A DNA stretch of 64,000 nucleotides from Bacteriovoracaceae bacterium (GCA_021737405.1 JAIPEG010000002.1:1-64000), one strand, 5' to 3'; counted from the stretch's first letter, positions 1 to 9,208 are shown. The notes: generated from the letters alone by a model not told the origin. Program-made: numbers and translations.

Positions 1-70
1 TGGTGATAGGATTTGAACCTACGACCACCGGTTTACAAAACCGATGCTCTACCAACTGAGCTACACCAGC
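1..70 (-). tRNA. tRNA-Thr (anticodon TGT), 3' end cut by window edge
   Basis: Read on the minus strand, the sequence folds as a tRNA. The acceptor 5' strand is GCTGGTG, the D-arm contains AGCTCAGTTGGTAGAGC, and the anticodon stem TCGGT/ACCGG closes the loop TTTGTAA with anticodon TGT (threonine). The T-loop is GGTTCAAATCC. The 3' acceptor strand stops at CACCA, so its last two bases, the discriminator base and any encoded CCA lie outside the window. The gene follows rlmB in the same direction but has a plausible promoter of its own. Confidence 0.95.
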
Positions 71-90
71 GCACATCTTTGAGAAGTATG

Positions 91-119
91 TTTTTAAACG
101 AAGGTTTCTTTAAAATCAA
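91..119 (-). promoter_or_regulatory. Putative sigma-70 promoter for tRNA-Thr
   Basis: On the minus strand a -35 box TTGATT (119-114) is followed by a 17-base spacer and a -10-like TAAAAA (96-91). The start point would fall about 14 bases before the mature tRNA 5' end. The -10 box is weak, so read-through from rlmB could also supply this tRNA. Confidence 0.4.
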
Positions 120-131
120 GATTTTTCAGTG

Positions 132-884
132 CTAGCTAAGAAATTTTTCCATCGCCAAGGCAGCTGCTACTGAAACGTTCAAGCTTTTTATAGGTCCCTT
201 AGAGGGAAGACTTACGAAATCGGCCAGTGTTCGTCGGAGGGCATGAGATATTCCGGTCTCCTCTGCCCCCATAACTAAACATATTTTGCTTTTCTCTAAT
301 TTCAACTGAGTTTTTTCTTCTTCTTCAGCTAGCCCAATGCATTGGACACCCAAGTCCATTAACTTTCTTACTACTTTGCTAAGGTTAGCAGCCGGGATTA
401 GGGGAATATACTCAGCTGCTCCTGAGGCCACTCTAAAAAAACCAGGCGATTTATTTTCATCACCCTTTTTTCCATAAATGACATAATCAATATTATAAAA
501 GGCAGCGGTTCTTAATATTGCACCTAGATTATGTACATCCGTTATCTGATCCAAAACTAGTATCTTTAAATCATTAAGTTGCTCAGCTTTTTCGTAGAAA
601 TTATTTAAGCTCTCTGTCTGGAGCTCCTCTACTAATAAAAATATATTTGACGGAATTCTTTGATCTTTAAAGTCCTTCTCCATAAGAACGACTCTTCCTT
701 CTTCCTTAAGCTTATGAAGGCTAAAGAGCATTACATCGCACTTTGGGGGTAGATTAGATCCTTTGAAATGAAGTTTTTTTAATTCTTTTAAGGAGTCTTC
801 TGTAGCATACAAAGAGAGGCCTTCCCTTTTGGGATTATTGATGGCCTCGGCGATAGAGTGTAAACCAAAAATTAAATCACTCAT
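132..884 (-). CDS. rlmB: 23S rRNA 2'-O-methyltransferase RlmB (TrmH/SpoU family)
   Basis: SPOUT-class methyltransferase that uses S-adenosylmethionine to methylate a ribose in 23S rRNA (Gm2251 in E. coli). The N-terminal ~75 residues form the L30e-like substrate-binding domain. The C-terminal knot carries the three family motifs: NLGAILRTA near residue 119, VMGAEETGIS near 204 and LNVSVAAALAM near 235. At 250 aa it has the usual length. An AAGGA Shine-Dalgarno lies 8 bases before the ATG. It follows proS by 13 bases and is probably co-transcribed with it. The RlmB subtype rather than another TrmH protein is inferred from length and overall similarity. Confidence 0.88.
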   Translation of the reverse strand: MSDLIFGLHSIAEAINNPKREGLSLYATEDSLKELKKLHFKGSNLPPKCDVMLFSLHKLKEEGRVVLMEKDFKDQRIPSNIFLLVEELQTESLNNFYEKAEQLNDLKILVLDQITDVHNLGAILRTAAFYNIDYVIYGKKGDENKSPGFFRVASGAAEYIPLIPAANLSKVVRKLMDLGVQCIGLAEEEEKTQLKLEKSKICLVMGAEETGISHALRRTLADFVSLPSKGPIKSLNVSVAAALAMEKFLS

Positions 885-897
885 GAACCAATTCCTT

Positions 898-2622
898 TTA
901 TAACTTTTCTAAAATTTCTTTAAGTTTTGATATAACTTCACTTTTATCAACAAATTGTTTTTCGTTCGTCTTTCTCGTTACTATTTCTAATTGGCCGTTT
1001 TCTTTAAAGTCCCTCTCGCCCAAGACTAAGCGAATAGGTAAGCCTAGAAGGTCAGAGTCTTTAAATTTAAAGCCAGGCCCTGCTTTTCGATCATCAAAAA
1101 GAACCTCTATTCCAGCTTCCTGTAGAGACTTATATATCTTGGTCGCCTCTTCTTTTATTTCTTCACTTTTACCAATTAGGGCAAAATAAACATGATAGGG
1201 AGCTATTGCCTTGGGCCAAATAATTCCAGATTCATCGTGATTTTGCTCTATTGCGGCTGCCATAACCCTTGTTATACCAATGCCGTAGCAGCCCATTAAT
1301 GGGTTTTGAGCCTTTCCATTATTATCTAGAATCGTGACATTCATGGACTTTGTGTATTTGTCACCTAATTGAAATATGTGACCAACTTCAATGCCTTTTT
1401 TCTCGTCTACAATATGAGCACCATCAAGAGTATAATCACCTTTCTTTGCTAACCGCATATCAAAGACATCAAATTCCTTAACATCTCTTTTAGGACAAAA
1501 GTTTTCAAAATGGGCATCAACTTTCATCGCACCTGTAACGTAAGATGCATCTAATTCTACTGCCTTATCAAAAAAGACTCGCATTTCCAGAGGAAGATTT
1601 ACGGCGCCAATAAATCCTTTCGGTAAACCCATTTTTGCGAGTTTATGTTCTGGTGTTGGAGCTACTTCTTCTGCTCCTAAGTAATTTTTTAGTTTTAATT
1701 CATTCAACTCGTCGTCACCGAGAATTTGAAGAAGGACAACTTCCTCGTCTTCGCCGTTAATAATTGAATAAACCAAGGACTTGATGGACTGGTGCTGATC
1801 CTTTTTCAGATACTCGCAAACGTCCTTAATTGTGGCCATATGAGGTGTTGCAACCTCTTTTAACTCTCCACCATCTTTATTAAAACTTATACCCTTTCTA
1901 ATCGTTTCTGCTTTCTCAACATTGGCTGCATAGCCACCATTTTCACTGAAGATAATAATGTCTTCACCCGTCTCAGCTGTTACCTGAAATTCGTGAGTTT
2001 TTGATTCTTTACTTCCCATGTCTCCTGCATCTGCTTCGACTACGGAAAACTTAAGCCCCATTCTCTCAAATGAATTCACATAGGCTTGGTAGATATCATC
2101 GTAAACTTGATCAAGACAGGCCTTATCCATATGAAAACTATAGGCGTCCTTCATAGTAAATTCGCGAGCTCTCATTAAACCAAAACGAGGGCGTATTTCG
2201 TCTCGAAATTTTGTATTAATTTGGTACAGAGTCATGGGGAGTTGTTTATACGACTTCACCGACTTTCTAAATACATCAGTGATGGCCTCTTCATTTGTTG
2301 GGGAAATACAAAGGTCTCTATCGGCCTTATCTTGAAACTTAAGCATTAAGCTTCCCATCTTCTCCCAACGTCCCGACTCTTGCCAAAGCTCACCTGGGGT
2401 AACGACAGTCATTAAAAGCTCTTGAGCCTCAATTTTATCCAACTCTTCTCTTACTATTTGTTCAATTTTTCGAATTGTCCTGTAAGCTAAGGGCATATAT
2501 GTATAAAGGCCTGAGCCTAATTTATGAATCAATCCAGCTCTTAACATCAATTGATGACTAGGAATTTCAGCTTCGTTGGGAATTTCTTTATATGTCTGCC
2601 ATACACTTTTACTTAATTTCAT
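898..2622 (-). CDS. proS: Prolyl-tRNA synthetase
   Basis: Class II aminoacyl-tRNA synthetase that charges tRNA-Pro in the cytoplasm. The sequence shows class II motif 2 (FRDEIRPRFGLMRAREF), motif 3 (GCYGIGITRVMAAAI), a long insertion between them that fits the bacterial editing domain (INS), and a C-terminal anticodon-binding domain. I chose the ATG at 2622, which gives MKLSKSVWQ as N-terminus and 574 aa, because AGAGG lies 5 bases upstream. An in-frame GTG at 2637 would add five residues but has no such site. The gene lies between lpxC and rlmB on the same strand. Confidence 0.96.
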   Translation of the reverse strand: MKLSKSVWQTYKEIPNEAEIPSHQLMLRAGLIHKLGSGLYTYMPLAYRTIRKIEQIVREELDKIEAQELLMTVVTPGELWQESGRWEKMGSLMLKFQDKADRDLCISPTNEEAITDVFRKSVKSYKQLPMTLYQINTKFRDEIRPRFGLMRAREFTMKDAYSFHMDKACLDQVYDDIYQAYVNSFERMGLKFSVVEADAGDMGSKESKTHEFQVTAETGEDIIIFSENGGYAANVEKAETIRKGISFNKDGGELKEVATPHMATIKDVCEYLKKDQHQSIKSLVYSIINGEDEEVVLLQILGDDELNELKLKNYLGAEEVAPTPEHKLAKMGLPKGFIGAVNLPLEMRVFFDKAVELDASYVTGAMKVDAHFENFCPKRDVKEFDVFDMRLAKKGDYTLDGAHIVDEKKGIEVGHIFQLGDKYTKSMNVTILDNNGKAQNPLMGCYGIGITRVMAAAIEQNHDESGIIWPKAIAPYHVYFALIGKSEEIKEEATKIYKSLQEAGIEVLFDDRKAGPGFKFKDSDLLGLPIRLVLGERDFKENGQLEIVTRKTNEKQFVDKSEVISKLKEILEKL

Positions 2623-2698
2623 AGGACCTCTATACACTCCACAGTTAGCTAAGACTAGCTGTCGTGGCTTATTAACATAATTTTATTGGAAGATTATT

Positions 2699-3619
2699 CT
2701 AATGAAAAGCTGGAGCCAAAGCTCTCGGGAGTTCGAACGCCTCTATTGCTTCTTTTTGTAAAGAGCTTGCTGAAACAACCTGGTAGGCTTGTGGATTTTC
2801 CAAAAGTTTTCTACACAAAAGGTTATGAAGATTATGACCTGACTTATAGGTTGTTACTTTGCCAGCAATTTCGTAACCCAGAAGGCTTATATCGCCAACA
2901 GTATCAAGGATCTTATGACGGATGAACTCATCACCAAAACGTAAACCGTCATTATTAATAACCTTAAAGTCATCTAAAACTATCGCATTATCTAGTGAGC
3001 CACCTTTTGCGAGGCCCTTTCTCTTAAGCATATCCACATCACGAAGCATTCCAAAGGTTCTCGCACGAGATATTTCATTGATATAGTTTTCGCAAGTGAA
3101 CTCAAAAGTTTTTCTCTGAGTCTTAATGATTGGATGAGTAAAAACGATGGTCGAATCAATGATCAATTTAGATGAGGGCTCGATCATTGCCCACTTATCA
3201 CCAACTTGAACTTTTACAGGCTCAAGTACAACCAAGAATTTCTTTGATTTATTTAAGGTCGATATTCCTGTCTCTTTTAAAAGGAAAACAAATGAGGCAC
3301 CAGAGCCGTCCATTATAGGAACTTCTGGTCCATCAATTTCGCAGTAAACATTATTAATACCTAGACCATAAAAAACAGAAAGCAGATGCTCAACTGTATG
3401 GACAGCATTTAAACCTTCACCGATCGTTGTATTGTTTTCTGTAGCACCAACAGTTTGTGCAGTTGCTTTTAAATTTAATGCATCAGGAAGATCAGTTCTT
3501 CTGAACTGAATACCAAAATCGGCTTCCGCAGGGTGAAGTGTCAAAGTGACTTTCTTACCCGAATGGATGCCAATTCCTGTGACCTCAACTTTTTTTGCAA
3601 TGGTCCTTTGGTATAACAT
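2699..3619 (-). CDS. lpxC: UDP-3-O-acyl-N-acetylglucosamine deacetylase LpxC
   Basis: Zinc amidase that catalyses the committed step of lipid A synthesis, which shows that this is an LPS-bearing bacterium. Family residues are in place: E77 and H78 in HTVEHLL, H235 and D239 in RHKILDTVGD, and catalytic H262 in KSGHNLHN. These correspond to E78, H79, H238, D242 and H265 of the E. coli enzyme. Length (306 aa) is normal. An AGGGCG Shine-Dalgarno precedes the ATG by 5 bases. It is the first gene of the run lpxC-proS-rlmB, with 76 bases to proS. Confidence 0.97.
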   Translation of the reverse strand: MLYQRTIAKKVEVTGIGIHSGKKVTLTLHPAEADFGIQFRRTDLPDALNLKATAQTVGATENNTTIGEGLNAVHTVEHLLSVFYGLGINNVYCEIDGPEVPIMDGSGASFVFLLKETGISTLNKSKKFLVVLEPVKVQVGDKWAMIEPSSKLIIDSTIVFTHPIIKTQRKTFEFTCENYINEISRARTFGMLRDVDMLKRKGLAKGGSLDNAIVLDDFKVINNDGLRFGDEFIRHKILDTVGDISLLGYEIAGKVTTYKSGHNLHNLLCRKLLENPQAYQVVSASSLQKEAIEAFELPRALAPAFH

Positions 3620-3937
3620 TTGATCGCCCTAATTATTTCAATGAGTTAATAATTTTATAAAGTTTTTATCAATTTTGGCAACACACATTATCAGTATAAA
3701 CTATGGAATCACTCTGGAATCCAAATAGGCAAAATTTCCTCAAAACTTAAAAGCCTCTATTTAGCAAATTTTAAGACTTCTGGCCCCCGTATTTCGTCAA
3801 AGTTGTAAATTGTACCAATTTCAAGTACTTCTCACTCTGATCTAGATTTTTAAAAATTGGCCAATACTCAAAATTGCCATTAATTTTAGTCTTTAGATGC
3901 AAAATAAGCCACTAAGTCACTGAAAAAAGGTCGTAAT
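3620..3937. other. Divergent intergenic region between lpxC and the thioesterase gene
   Basis: An AT-rich stretch of 318 bases between divergently read genes, with no coding sequence I can support. It holds the putative lpxC promoter near 3654-3681. The heptamer TGGAATC occurs twice about 11 bases apart near 3700-3720, which could be a protein-binding direct repeat. I found no clear promoter for the plus-strand gene and no terminator or known RNA element. Confidence 0.6.
3654..3681 (-). promoter_or_regulatory. Putative promoter for lpxC
   Basis: On the minus strand TTGCCA (3681-3676), a 16-base spacer and TATAAA (3659-3654) form a reasonable sigma-70 promoter. Transcription would start about 28 bases before the lpxC ATG. 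Confidence 0.4.
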
Positions 3938-4384
3938 ATGAGCAAGAGCGTTTGGATTAGAGATGATTTTAGCCTTGAAGAGATAAATCTAAGAGGAAAA
4001 GACACTCTTGTAGAGCATCTGGAAATTATCGTTACTGAGGTTGGGACCAATTTCCTCATGGGGACAATGCCCGTAGATAAGAGAACCGTACAGCCGGCTC
4101 GCATCCTTCACGGGGGTGCTTCCTGTGTTCTAGCTGAAAGTCTAGGCTCAATCGCCGCAAACATGGTGATTGACTCTAAAAAGTATATCGCTGTTGGCCA
4201 GTCAATTTCTGCCAACCATTTAAGGCCAGTTCCTGAGGTATCGATTGTCACCGGAAAGGCCATTGCTCTTCACTTAGGTAAAAAGTCTCAAATTTGGGAT
4301 ATTGATATTACCAATGAGGAAGGAAAACTGATTTGCTCCAGCAGATTAACCATGGCCATTATCGAAAAACCGACTAGGAATTAG
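3938..4384 (+). CDS. Hotdog-fold acyl-CoA thioesterase, MenI/YdiI-like
   Basis: Small (148 aa) 4HBT-type thioesterase that would hydrolyse an acyl-CoA thioester. The motif LHGGASCVLAESLGS (residues 57-71) matches the PaaI/YdiI catalytic helix, with E67 as the likely general base. The later stretch NHLRPV and HLGKKSQIWDI also follow the YdiI pattern. YdiI/MenI cleaves 1,4-dihydroxy-2-naphthoyl-CoA in menaquinone synthesis, but no men genes are present here, so the substrate is open. The stop overlaps the ruvB stop on the other strand by 11 bases. AAAAAGG lies about 8 bases before the ATG. Confidence 0.85.
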   Translation: MSKSVWIRDDFSLEEINLRGKDTLVEHLEIIVTEVGTNFLMGTMPVDKRTVQPARILHGGASCVLAESLGSIAANMVIDSKKYIAVGQSISANHLRPVPEVSIVTGKAIALHLGKKSQIWDIDITNEEGKLICSSRLTMAIIEKPTRN

Positions 4385-5369
4385 CGCTTAAGTGTATTTT
4401 GCCTTTCTCGCTTAATTCTCTACCTCGAGGCGTTCTTGTAATGAAGCCTTCTTTTAGTAAGTAAGGCTCAAAAACATCCTCAATTGTAGATCTTTCTTCT
4501 CCAAGAGTAGCGCATAAGGCCTCAATACCTACTGGGCCACCTGCATAGTAATCATTCATTACTTGAAGGATTTTTCTATCCATTCTATCAAGACCTGATT
4601 CGTCTATTTCCATTAGATCCAAAGACTTAAGAACCTGAGCTTCCGTAATTCTTTCTGCTCCTTCGACAAGAGCAAAATCTCTTACTCTTCTTAATATACG
4701 ATTCGCAATTCTTGGAGTCCCTCTAGAGCAGCGGGCAATATGATACTCAGCTTCCGAATCTACTAGAGTATCGAGTTTTACAGCATTATTTTTTACAATT
4801 TTTGCTAGATCAGATGTTTCGTAATAATCAAAATGCAAGTTACCCATAAAGCGAGTTCTTAGAGGATTGCTTAAAAGCCCAGACTTCGTTGTAGCACCAA
4901 TCAGGGTAAATGGTGCGACCTCTATCTGCATGGTTCTCGCACTTGGACCTTGCCCTATAACGATGTCTAATCTGTAGTCTTCCATTGCCGAATAAAGAAT
5001 TTCTTCAACAGAAATATGCATTCTATGAATTTCATCAATGAATAAAACGTCTCTTGGCTGAAGATTAGTTAAAATCGCCGCAAGGTCACCCTTCTTTTCA
5101 ATAGCAGGTCCTGATATTAAATGAAGTTCACTTCCTAAGCTTTGAGCGATAAGCATCGCTAAAGAGGTTTTACCAAGACCTGGAGGGCCAGAGAGAAGAC
5201 AGTGGTCCATCGCTTGCTTTCTAATGTTAGCCGATTCAACCATTACTAAAATATTATCAACGACTTTCTTTTGGCCTATATATTCAGAGAAGCCTTGTGG
5301 CCTTAAACGACTTTCGTATTGAACTTCACTGCCTCCTGCTCCAGAAGCCAGAAATCGATTAACTTCCAT
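4374..5369 (-). CDS. ruvB: Holliday junction branch migration helicase RuvB
   Basis: AAA+ ATPase motor that drives Holliday junction branch migration with RuvA. Walker A is GPPGLGKT, Walker B includes DEIH, the sensor region reads GATTKSGLLSNPLRTRF, and sensor 2/arginine elements appear in GTPRIANRILRR. A winged-helix DNA-binding domain ends the protein. Length (331 aa) is typical. The start codon directly follows the ruvA stop, which fits translational coupling in a ruvC-ruvA-ruvB operon. Confidence 0.97.
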   Translation of the reverse strand: MEVNRFLASGAGGSEVQYESRLRPQGFSEYIGQKKVVDNILVMVESANIRKQAMDHCLLSGPPGLGKTSLAMLIAQSLGSELHLISGPAIEKKGDLAAILTNLQPRDVLFIDEIHRMHISVEEILYSAMEDYRLDIVIGQGPSARTMQIEVAPFTLIGATTKSGLLSNPLRTRFMGNLHFDYYETSDLAKIVKNNAVKLDTLVDSEAEYHIARCSRGTPRIANRILRRVRDFALVEGAERITEAQVLKSLDLMEIDESGLDRMDRKILQVMNDYYAGGPVGIEALCATLGEERSTIEDVFEPYLLKEGFITRTPRGRELSEKGKIHLSANS

Positions 5370-5999
5370 TTAGACCTCTTTTAAAACAAGATGAACCAGT
5401 TGCTCTGGTTTTTGAATATCGTTTTCTGCCAATATCCTTTGCGCCTTAGCAAGGATTAGGTCTTCTTTAAAACCCAACTCTTTGCAGGCCATGAGGGCTT
5501 CTTCTAAGATTGGGGTTGAGAAGCCAAAGGGAATTTCTTCGTTTTCAATGACTCTATCAACTCCAGGAGACAGAGGAGCGCCTTTTCTTAAACCGGAATA
5601 CATAAGGACGGTTTGAATTTTTGTAGAAAGGTCTAGGCAGATTTGAGCTGCAGCCTTTGCTCCTATTCCGGGAGCCTTACTCAATGATTTTTTATTTTCT
5701 AACTGAATGGATTGAATAACTGATTCAACTCCTAGTGCCGTTACTAAGCTGTAGGCAGACTTTGGCCCTACGCCTTTTACTGAAGTTAAAATTTCAAAAA
5801 GTTTTTTTTCTCTTAATGTTTCAAAGCCAAAAAATTCCTGACCTGGATCTTTAAAGACATGGGAAATAAAAATATCAGCCTGACTTCCCTCAACCAAAAG
5901 TTTTTGTAAGTAAACTTGATGGCCAACACCGCTAGCTGTCTTTAAAATGACTTCTTTGCCATCGCTAAATATAACTTCTCCAGATAAATATCCGATCAT
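5370..5999 (-). CDS. ruvA: Holliday junction DNA-binding protein RuvA
   Basis: Tetrameric subunit that clamps the four-way junction and recruits RuvB. The N-terminal OB-fold starts MIGYLSGEV. Two helix-hairpin-helix motifs follow: SVKGVGPKSA near residue 92 and APGIGAKAA near residue 108. The C-terminal domain III, which contacts RuvB, is present after a linker. Length is 209 aa. The ATG overlaps the ruvC stop by 4 bases, so the two are coupled. Confidence 0.96.
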   Translation of the reverse strand: MIGYLSGEVIFSDGKEVILKTASGVGHQVYLQKLLVEGSQADIFISHVFKDPGQEFFGFETLREKKLFEILTSVKGVGPKSAYSLVTALGVESVIQSIQLENKKSLSKAPGIGAKAAAQICLDLSTKIQTVLMYSGLRKGAPLSPGVDRVIENEEIPFGFSTPILEEALMACKELGFKEDLILAKAQRILAENDIQKPEQLVHLVLKEV

Positions 6000-6553
6000 G
6001 ATTTCTCCAGGTGACGAAAAGCTTGCCTTAGGCTGCTTCCACTCTTTGATGCTTTAGCATGCCCACTTTTACCAATAGGTACATTTCTCATTAGACCATG
6101 ACAAAGGGCAATTGCCAGAGCATCTGACTCATCATGACTTTTAAAATTTAGAGACTGGCCTAAAGCTAGCTTTAAACCTTTTTCTACTGACTCCTTATTA
6201 GCGTGGCCATGGCCTGAGACGGTGCTCTTTACCAAGTTTGGAGAATACTCAAAAACTTTTTCTTGATGCGTTCTCATAAAGGCCGCAATCATAGCTCCTC
6301 GTGCCTGAGCCAATTTTGCTAAACTAGGAATCGATTTAACATAGATTAGTGATTCGATTGCCACTTCATCAGGATTATAGCTTTTAATGAGCGCTTCACA
6401 AGACTCATAAATCAGCCCTAAGCGATCCATGAAGTTTGGCACCTTGTCATAAGCAAGCGAGCCCGAATCAATGTATTTGAAAGTTCGTCCCTTTTGTTCA
6501 ATGAGGCCAAAGCCGGCCTTTCTTGATCCTGGGTCAATTCCTAAAAAGAGCAT
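5996..6553 (-). CDS. ruvC: Holliday junction resolvase RuvC
   Basis: RNase H-fold endonuclease that nicks the Holliday junction symmetrically. The four acidic metal ligands are visible: D7 (GIDPGSRK), E67 (AIESL), D141 and D144 (SHDESDALAIAL). Length is 185 aa, with a basic C-terminal tail a little longer than in E. coli. It is the first recognised gene of the ruvCAB operon and lies 50 bases downstream of a small membrane protein gene. Confidence 0.96.
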   Translation of the reverse strand: MLFLGIDPGSRKAGFGLIEQKGRTFKYIDSGSLAYDKVPNFMDRLGLIYESCEALIKSYNPDEVAIESLIYVKSIPSLAKLAQARGAMIAAFMRTHQEKVFEYSPNLVKSTVSGHGHANKESVEKGLKLALGQSLNFKSHDESDALAIALCHGLMRNVPIGKSGHAKASKSGSSLRQAFRHLEKS

Positions 6554-6603
6554 ACAGTCATTCTACCTACAGGGGGCATCAATCGTCTAACAATTGGTCC
6601 TTA

Positions 6604-6783
6604 CTAAGACTCACCGCCACCTTTTACTTTCACAAAATGCCCACCATAGAAAAGCAGCGCTCCTCCAACAAGTTGAATTAACTCGAGCTGACCATAGTCA
6701 CCCTTATTTAAGCCAGAGAATAAGCAAAGGCCTACACTGGCAAATCCGATAAGCTGAAGACCAAAGCCAATATAAAAAAGCAT
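6604..6783 (-). CDS. Small two-helix membrane protein of unknown function
   Basis: A 59-aa protein with two hydrophobic helices (about residues 1-23 and 33-49), separated by a short charged loop and ending in a Lys/Gly-rich tail. I do not recognise a family. I start it at the ATG at 6783 because GGGAGAG lies 5-6 bases upstream. A GTG at 6810 would add nine residues without a good ribosome site. It is in line with ruvC, 50 bases away, and may be the first gene of that operon, but nothing links it to recombination. Confidence 0.6.
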   Translation of the reverse strand: MLFYIGFGLQLIGFASVGLCLFSGLNKGDYGQLELIQLVGGALLFYGGHFVKVKGGGES

Positions 6784-6873
6784 ATTCTCTCCCTTAAACT
6801 CTAAAACCACTGTGGATAATTAGTGCCCAATAAACTATTATGCAAACTGATTAAATAAGCAAAGGACTTACAG

Positions 6874-7740
6874 ATGGCAACTGTTCTTAAGGCTGCCCCT
6901 ATTTCACAACAGATTGTTGATGATCTTGCAAAGCAATGCTCTCTGCTTAAAAAAGATGGTTGCATCCCTTGCTTAAAAGTCATTCTCATCGGTGAGCATG
7001 CCCCAAGTGTCATTTATACTCGTAACAAAAAAAAATTCATGGAAAGTATTGGTGCTGAATGTGAAATCATTAAGTTAGCCGAAGACGTAAGTGAAGAGAA
7101 TTTTTTAAATACCCTTAAGACCCAAGCCAAAGATAAAAGTGTTCATGGATTATTTGTGCAATTACCCCTTCCTAAGCACTTAAGTCATATTGATGTTGGG
7201 CAATTAGTCCCACCAGAAAAAGACGTCGATGGATTTCACGCTCAAAACCTCTATAAGCTCATGGCCGGGGATAAGGGTGAGAATGCCTTACTTCCCTGTA
7301 CCCCAAAAGGTGTTATGACCATGTTGAAGCACGCTGGTGTCAGCCTTGAGGGAAAAAGTGTGGCCGTTATCGGACGCAGCCTAATTGTTGGCAAGCCTCT
7401 TTCGCTTTTAATGACCAACTACAACGCTACCGTCACAATGTGCCACTCGAAGACCTCTAACTTAAAGCAGGTTACAAAATCATCTGATATTATTGTGGCC
7501 GCAATTGGTAGAGCAAAGTTTATAAATAGTGAATTTTTAAGAAGTGAAGGTGATCAAATTCTCATAGATGTTGGAATCAATCATGACTCTGATGGCATTC
7601 TTTGTGGGGATATTGATCAAAATGATGTTGAAAATAAATGTGCTCTGATTACGCCTGTTCCGGGTGGAGTTGGAAAGATGACGATTGTGAGCCTCGGACA
7701 AAATCTAATTACAGCGGCCACAAATCAACTGGAGAAATAA
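6874..7740 (+). CDS. folD: Bifunctional methylene-THF dehydrogenase/methenyl-THF cyclohydrolase FolD
   Basis: Interconverts 5,10-methylene-THF and 10-formyl-THF using NADP. The catalytic-lysine region YTRNKKKFMESIG, the LPLPKHL loop, the EKDVDGFH loop, the Rossmann motif VIGRSLIVGKPLSLLM and the PGGVGKMT signature are all present at the expected spacing. Length (288 aa) is normal. It is the first gene of folD-gcvT-gcvH, with the gcvT ATG directly after its stop. The grouping makes sense because the glycine cleavage system delivers 5,10-methylene-THF, the substrate of FolD. Confidence 0.97.
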   Translation: MATVLKAAPISQQIVDDLAKQCSLLKKDGCIPCLKVILIGEHAPSVIYTRNKKKFMESIGAECEIIKLAEDVSEENFLNTLKTQAKDKSVHGLFVQLPLPKHLSHIDVGQLVPPEKDVDGFHAQNLYKLMAGDKGENALLPCTPKGVMTMLKHAGVSLEGKSVAVIGRSLIVGKPLSLLMTNYNATVTMCHSKTSNLKQVTKSSDIIVAAIGRAKFINSEFLRSEGDQILIDVGINHDSDGILCGDIDQNDVENKCALITPVPGGVGKMTIVSLGQNLITAATNQLEK

Positions 7741-8820
7741 ATGGCGGATACATTGAAAACCTCGCTACATGAGGCCCATATTAAACTAGGCGCAAAAATG
7801 GCGCCATTTGCGGGTTTTGACATGCCCTTGCAATACTCTTCCGTTAAAGAGGAATCTAAGGCCGTCAGAGAGTCCGCTGGAGTATTTGATGTAAGCCACA
7901 TGGGTGAATTCTTTGCAGAAGGACAAGAAGCCGTAAAGTTTGTGGATTACTTACTAACCAACGACTTTTCAAAAGCTGAAGTCGGTAAGGCCGTTTACTC
8001 TCCCTTATGCCGAGAAAATGGAACAATTATCGACGACCTTATCGCCTATAAGCTTAGTGCCGATAAAGTTCTCATTTGCGTAAATGCTTCTAATATTGAA
8101 AAAGATTATTCTTGGTTTGAAAAACACGCACCAAAATTTAACTGTAACCTAACTAATCGCTCGCAAGACTTTAGCTTATTGGCCCTTCAGGGACCAAAAA
8201 GTGTAGAGATTCTTAAGGCGCTAGAGGTTTTTCCATCAGAGGACTTTACCTACTACAGCGCACGAGAAGTCCAAAGCCCCTTCGGTCCTCTCATTCTTGC
8301 TCGAACAGGTTATACAGGGGAAGATGGCTTTGAAATTTTTGGAAGCCATGAGTCTATAAGTACTATTTGGTCTAAATTGCTAGAAAAAGGCGTGGTTCCT
8401 TGTGGTCTTGCTGCAAGAGATGTTCTAAGACTAGAAGTTGGTTACCCATTATACGGCCATGAATTGTCTGACGACTGGACGCCACTAGATGCTGGCTTAA
8501 AATGGACCGTAAGAATGGATAAAGAAAACTTTATCGGTAAAGAGTTTCTGAGTACTTATAAACCAAAATATCGTCTGGCCAAACTTTCTCTTGAGAAAGG
8601 TATTCCCAGAGAAGGTTATGAAGTTCTAAACTCATCTGGTGAAAAAGTTGGTTGGATAACATCAGGGACAATGTCTGTTGCCACCGGCAAAGGCATCGGG
8701 ATCGCATTAGTTGAAAAAGAAAAGTTTCCAGAAGATAAGTTATTTAAAATAAAAGTGAGAGCAAATGAATTGGACGCAAATTTTCACACCAAGGCATTTG
8801 TTGCGGGAGGACACAAGTAA
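7741..8820 (+). CDS. gcvT: Glycine cleavage system T protein (aminomethyltransferase)
   Basis: Transfers the methylene group from aminomethyl-lipoyl-GcvH to tetrahydrofolate and releases ammonia. Family motifs include FDVSHMGE near residue 50, GTIIDDLIAY with the catalytic Asp near 99, RTGYTGEDGFEIF near 190 and AARDVLRLEVGYPLYGHEL near 221. Length is 359 aa, as usual. It overlaps gcvH by one base (TAATG), so translation is probably coupled. The P protein is not encoded next to it. Confidence 0.96.
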   Translation: MADTLKTSLHEAHIKLGAKMAPFAGFDMPLQYSSVKEESKAVRESAGVFDVSHMGEFFAEGQEAVKFVDYLLTNDFSKAEVGKAVYSPLCRENGTIIDDLIAYKLSADKVLICVNASNIEKDYSWFEKHAPKFNCNLTNRSQDFSLLALQGPKSVEILKALEVFPSEDFTYYSAREVQSPFGPLILARTGYTGEDGFEIFGSHESISTIWSKLLEKGVVPCGLAARDVLRLEVGYPLYGHELSDDWTPLDAGLKWTVRMDKENFIGKEFLSTYKPKYRLAKLSLEKGIPREGYEVLNSSGEKVGWITSGTMSVATGKGIGIALVEKEKFPEDKLFKIKVRANELDANFHTKAFVAGGHK

Positions 8821-9203
8821 TGGCAAGTCAAATACCAAGTAATTTAAGATACACAAAAGATCATGAGTGGGCCCTTATAGAAGGAGACGTTGTAACTGTT
8901 GGAATTACTGACTTTGCACAATCTCAACTCGGTGACATTGTTTTTATAGAGCTTCCTGAAGTTGGAACGCAGTTAGATTCAGGTGCAACTTTTGGCGTTG
9001 TAGAATCAATTAAATCTGTGAGTGATCTCTACGCTCCTATAAGTGGAGAAGTTATTGAAGCAAACAGTGATCTTGAAAGTTTACCTGAAAAATGTAATGA
9101 AGCGCCTTATGAGTCTTGGCTGATAAAAATTAAGTGTTCTCAACAAAGCGAGCTAGAAGGCCTTCTGAGCCCCGATGATTACGAAAAAGTATGTGAAGAG
9201 TAA
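8820..9203 (+). CDS. gcvH: Glycine cleavage system H protein (lipoyl carrier)
   Basis: Carries the aminomethyl group between P, T and L proteins on a lipoylated lysine. K65 in the motif VVESIKSVSDLYAP is the expected lipoylation site. The N-terminal YTKDHEWA and C-terminal YESWLIKI motifs are typical. Length is 127 aa. It is the last gene of the operon, since a strong terminator starts six bases after its stop codon. This means gcvP must be elsewhere or absent. Confidence 0.97.
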   Translation: MASQIPSNLRYTKDHEWALIEGDVVTVGITDFAQSQLGDIVFIELPEVGTQLDSGATFGVVESIKSVSDLYAPISGEVIEANSDLESLPEKCNEAPYESWLIKIKCSQQSELEGLLSPDDYEKVCEE

Positions 9204-9208
9204 GTAGG

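Noticed and set aside
2686..2925. Plus-strand open frame of 79 codons over the lpxC 3' end
   Set aside because: It is antisense to well-conserved lpxC codons, has no ribosome site and no recognisable product.
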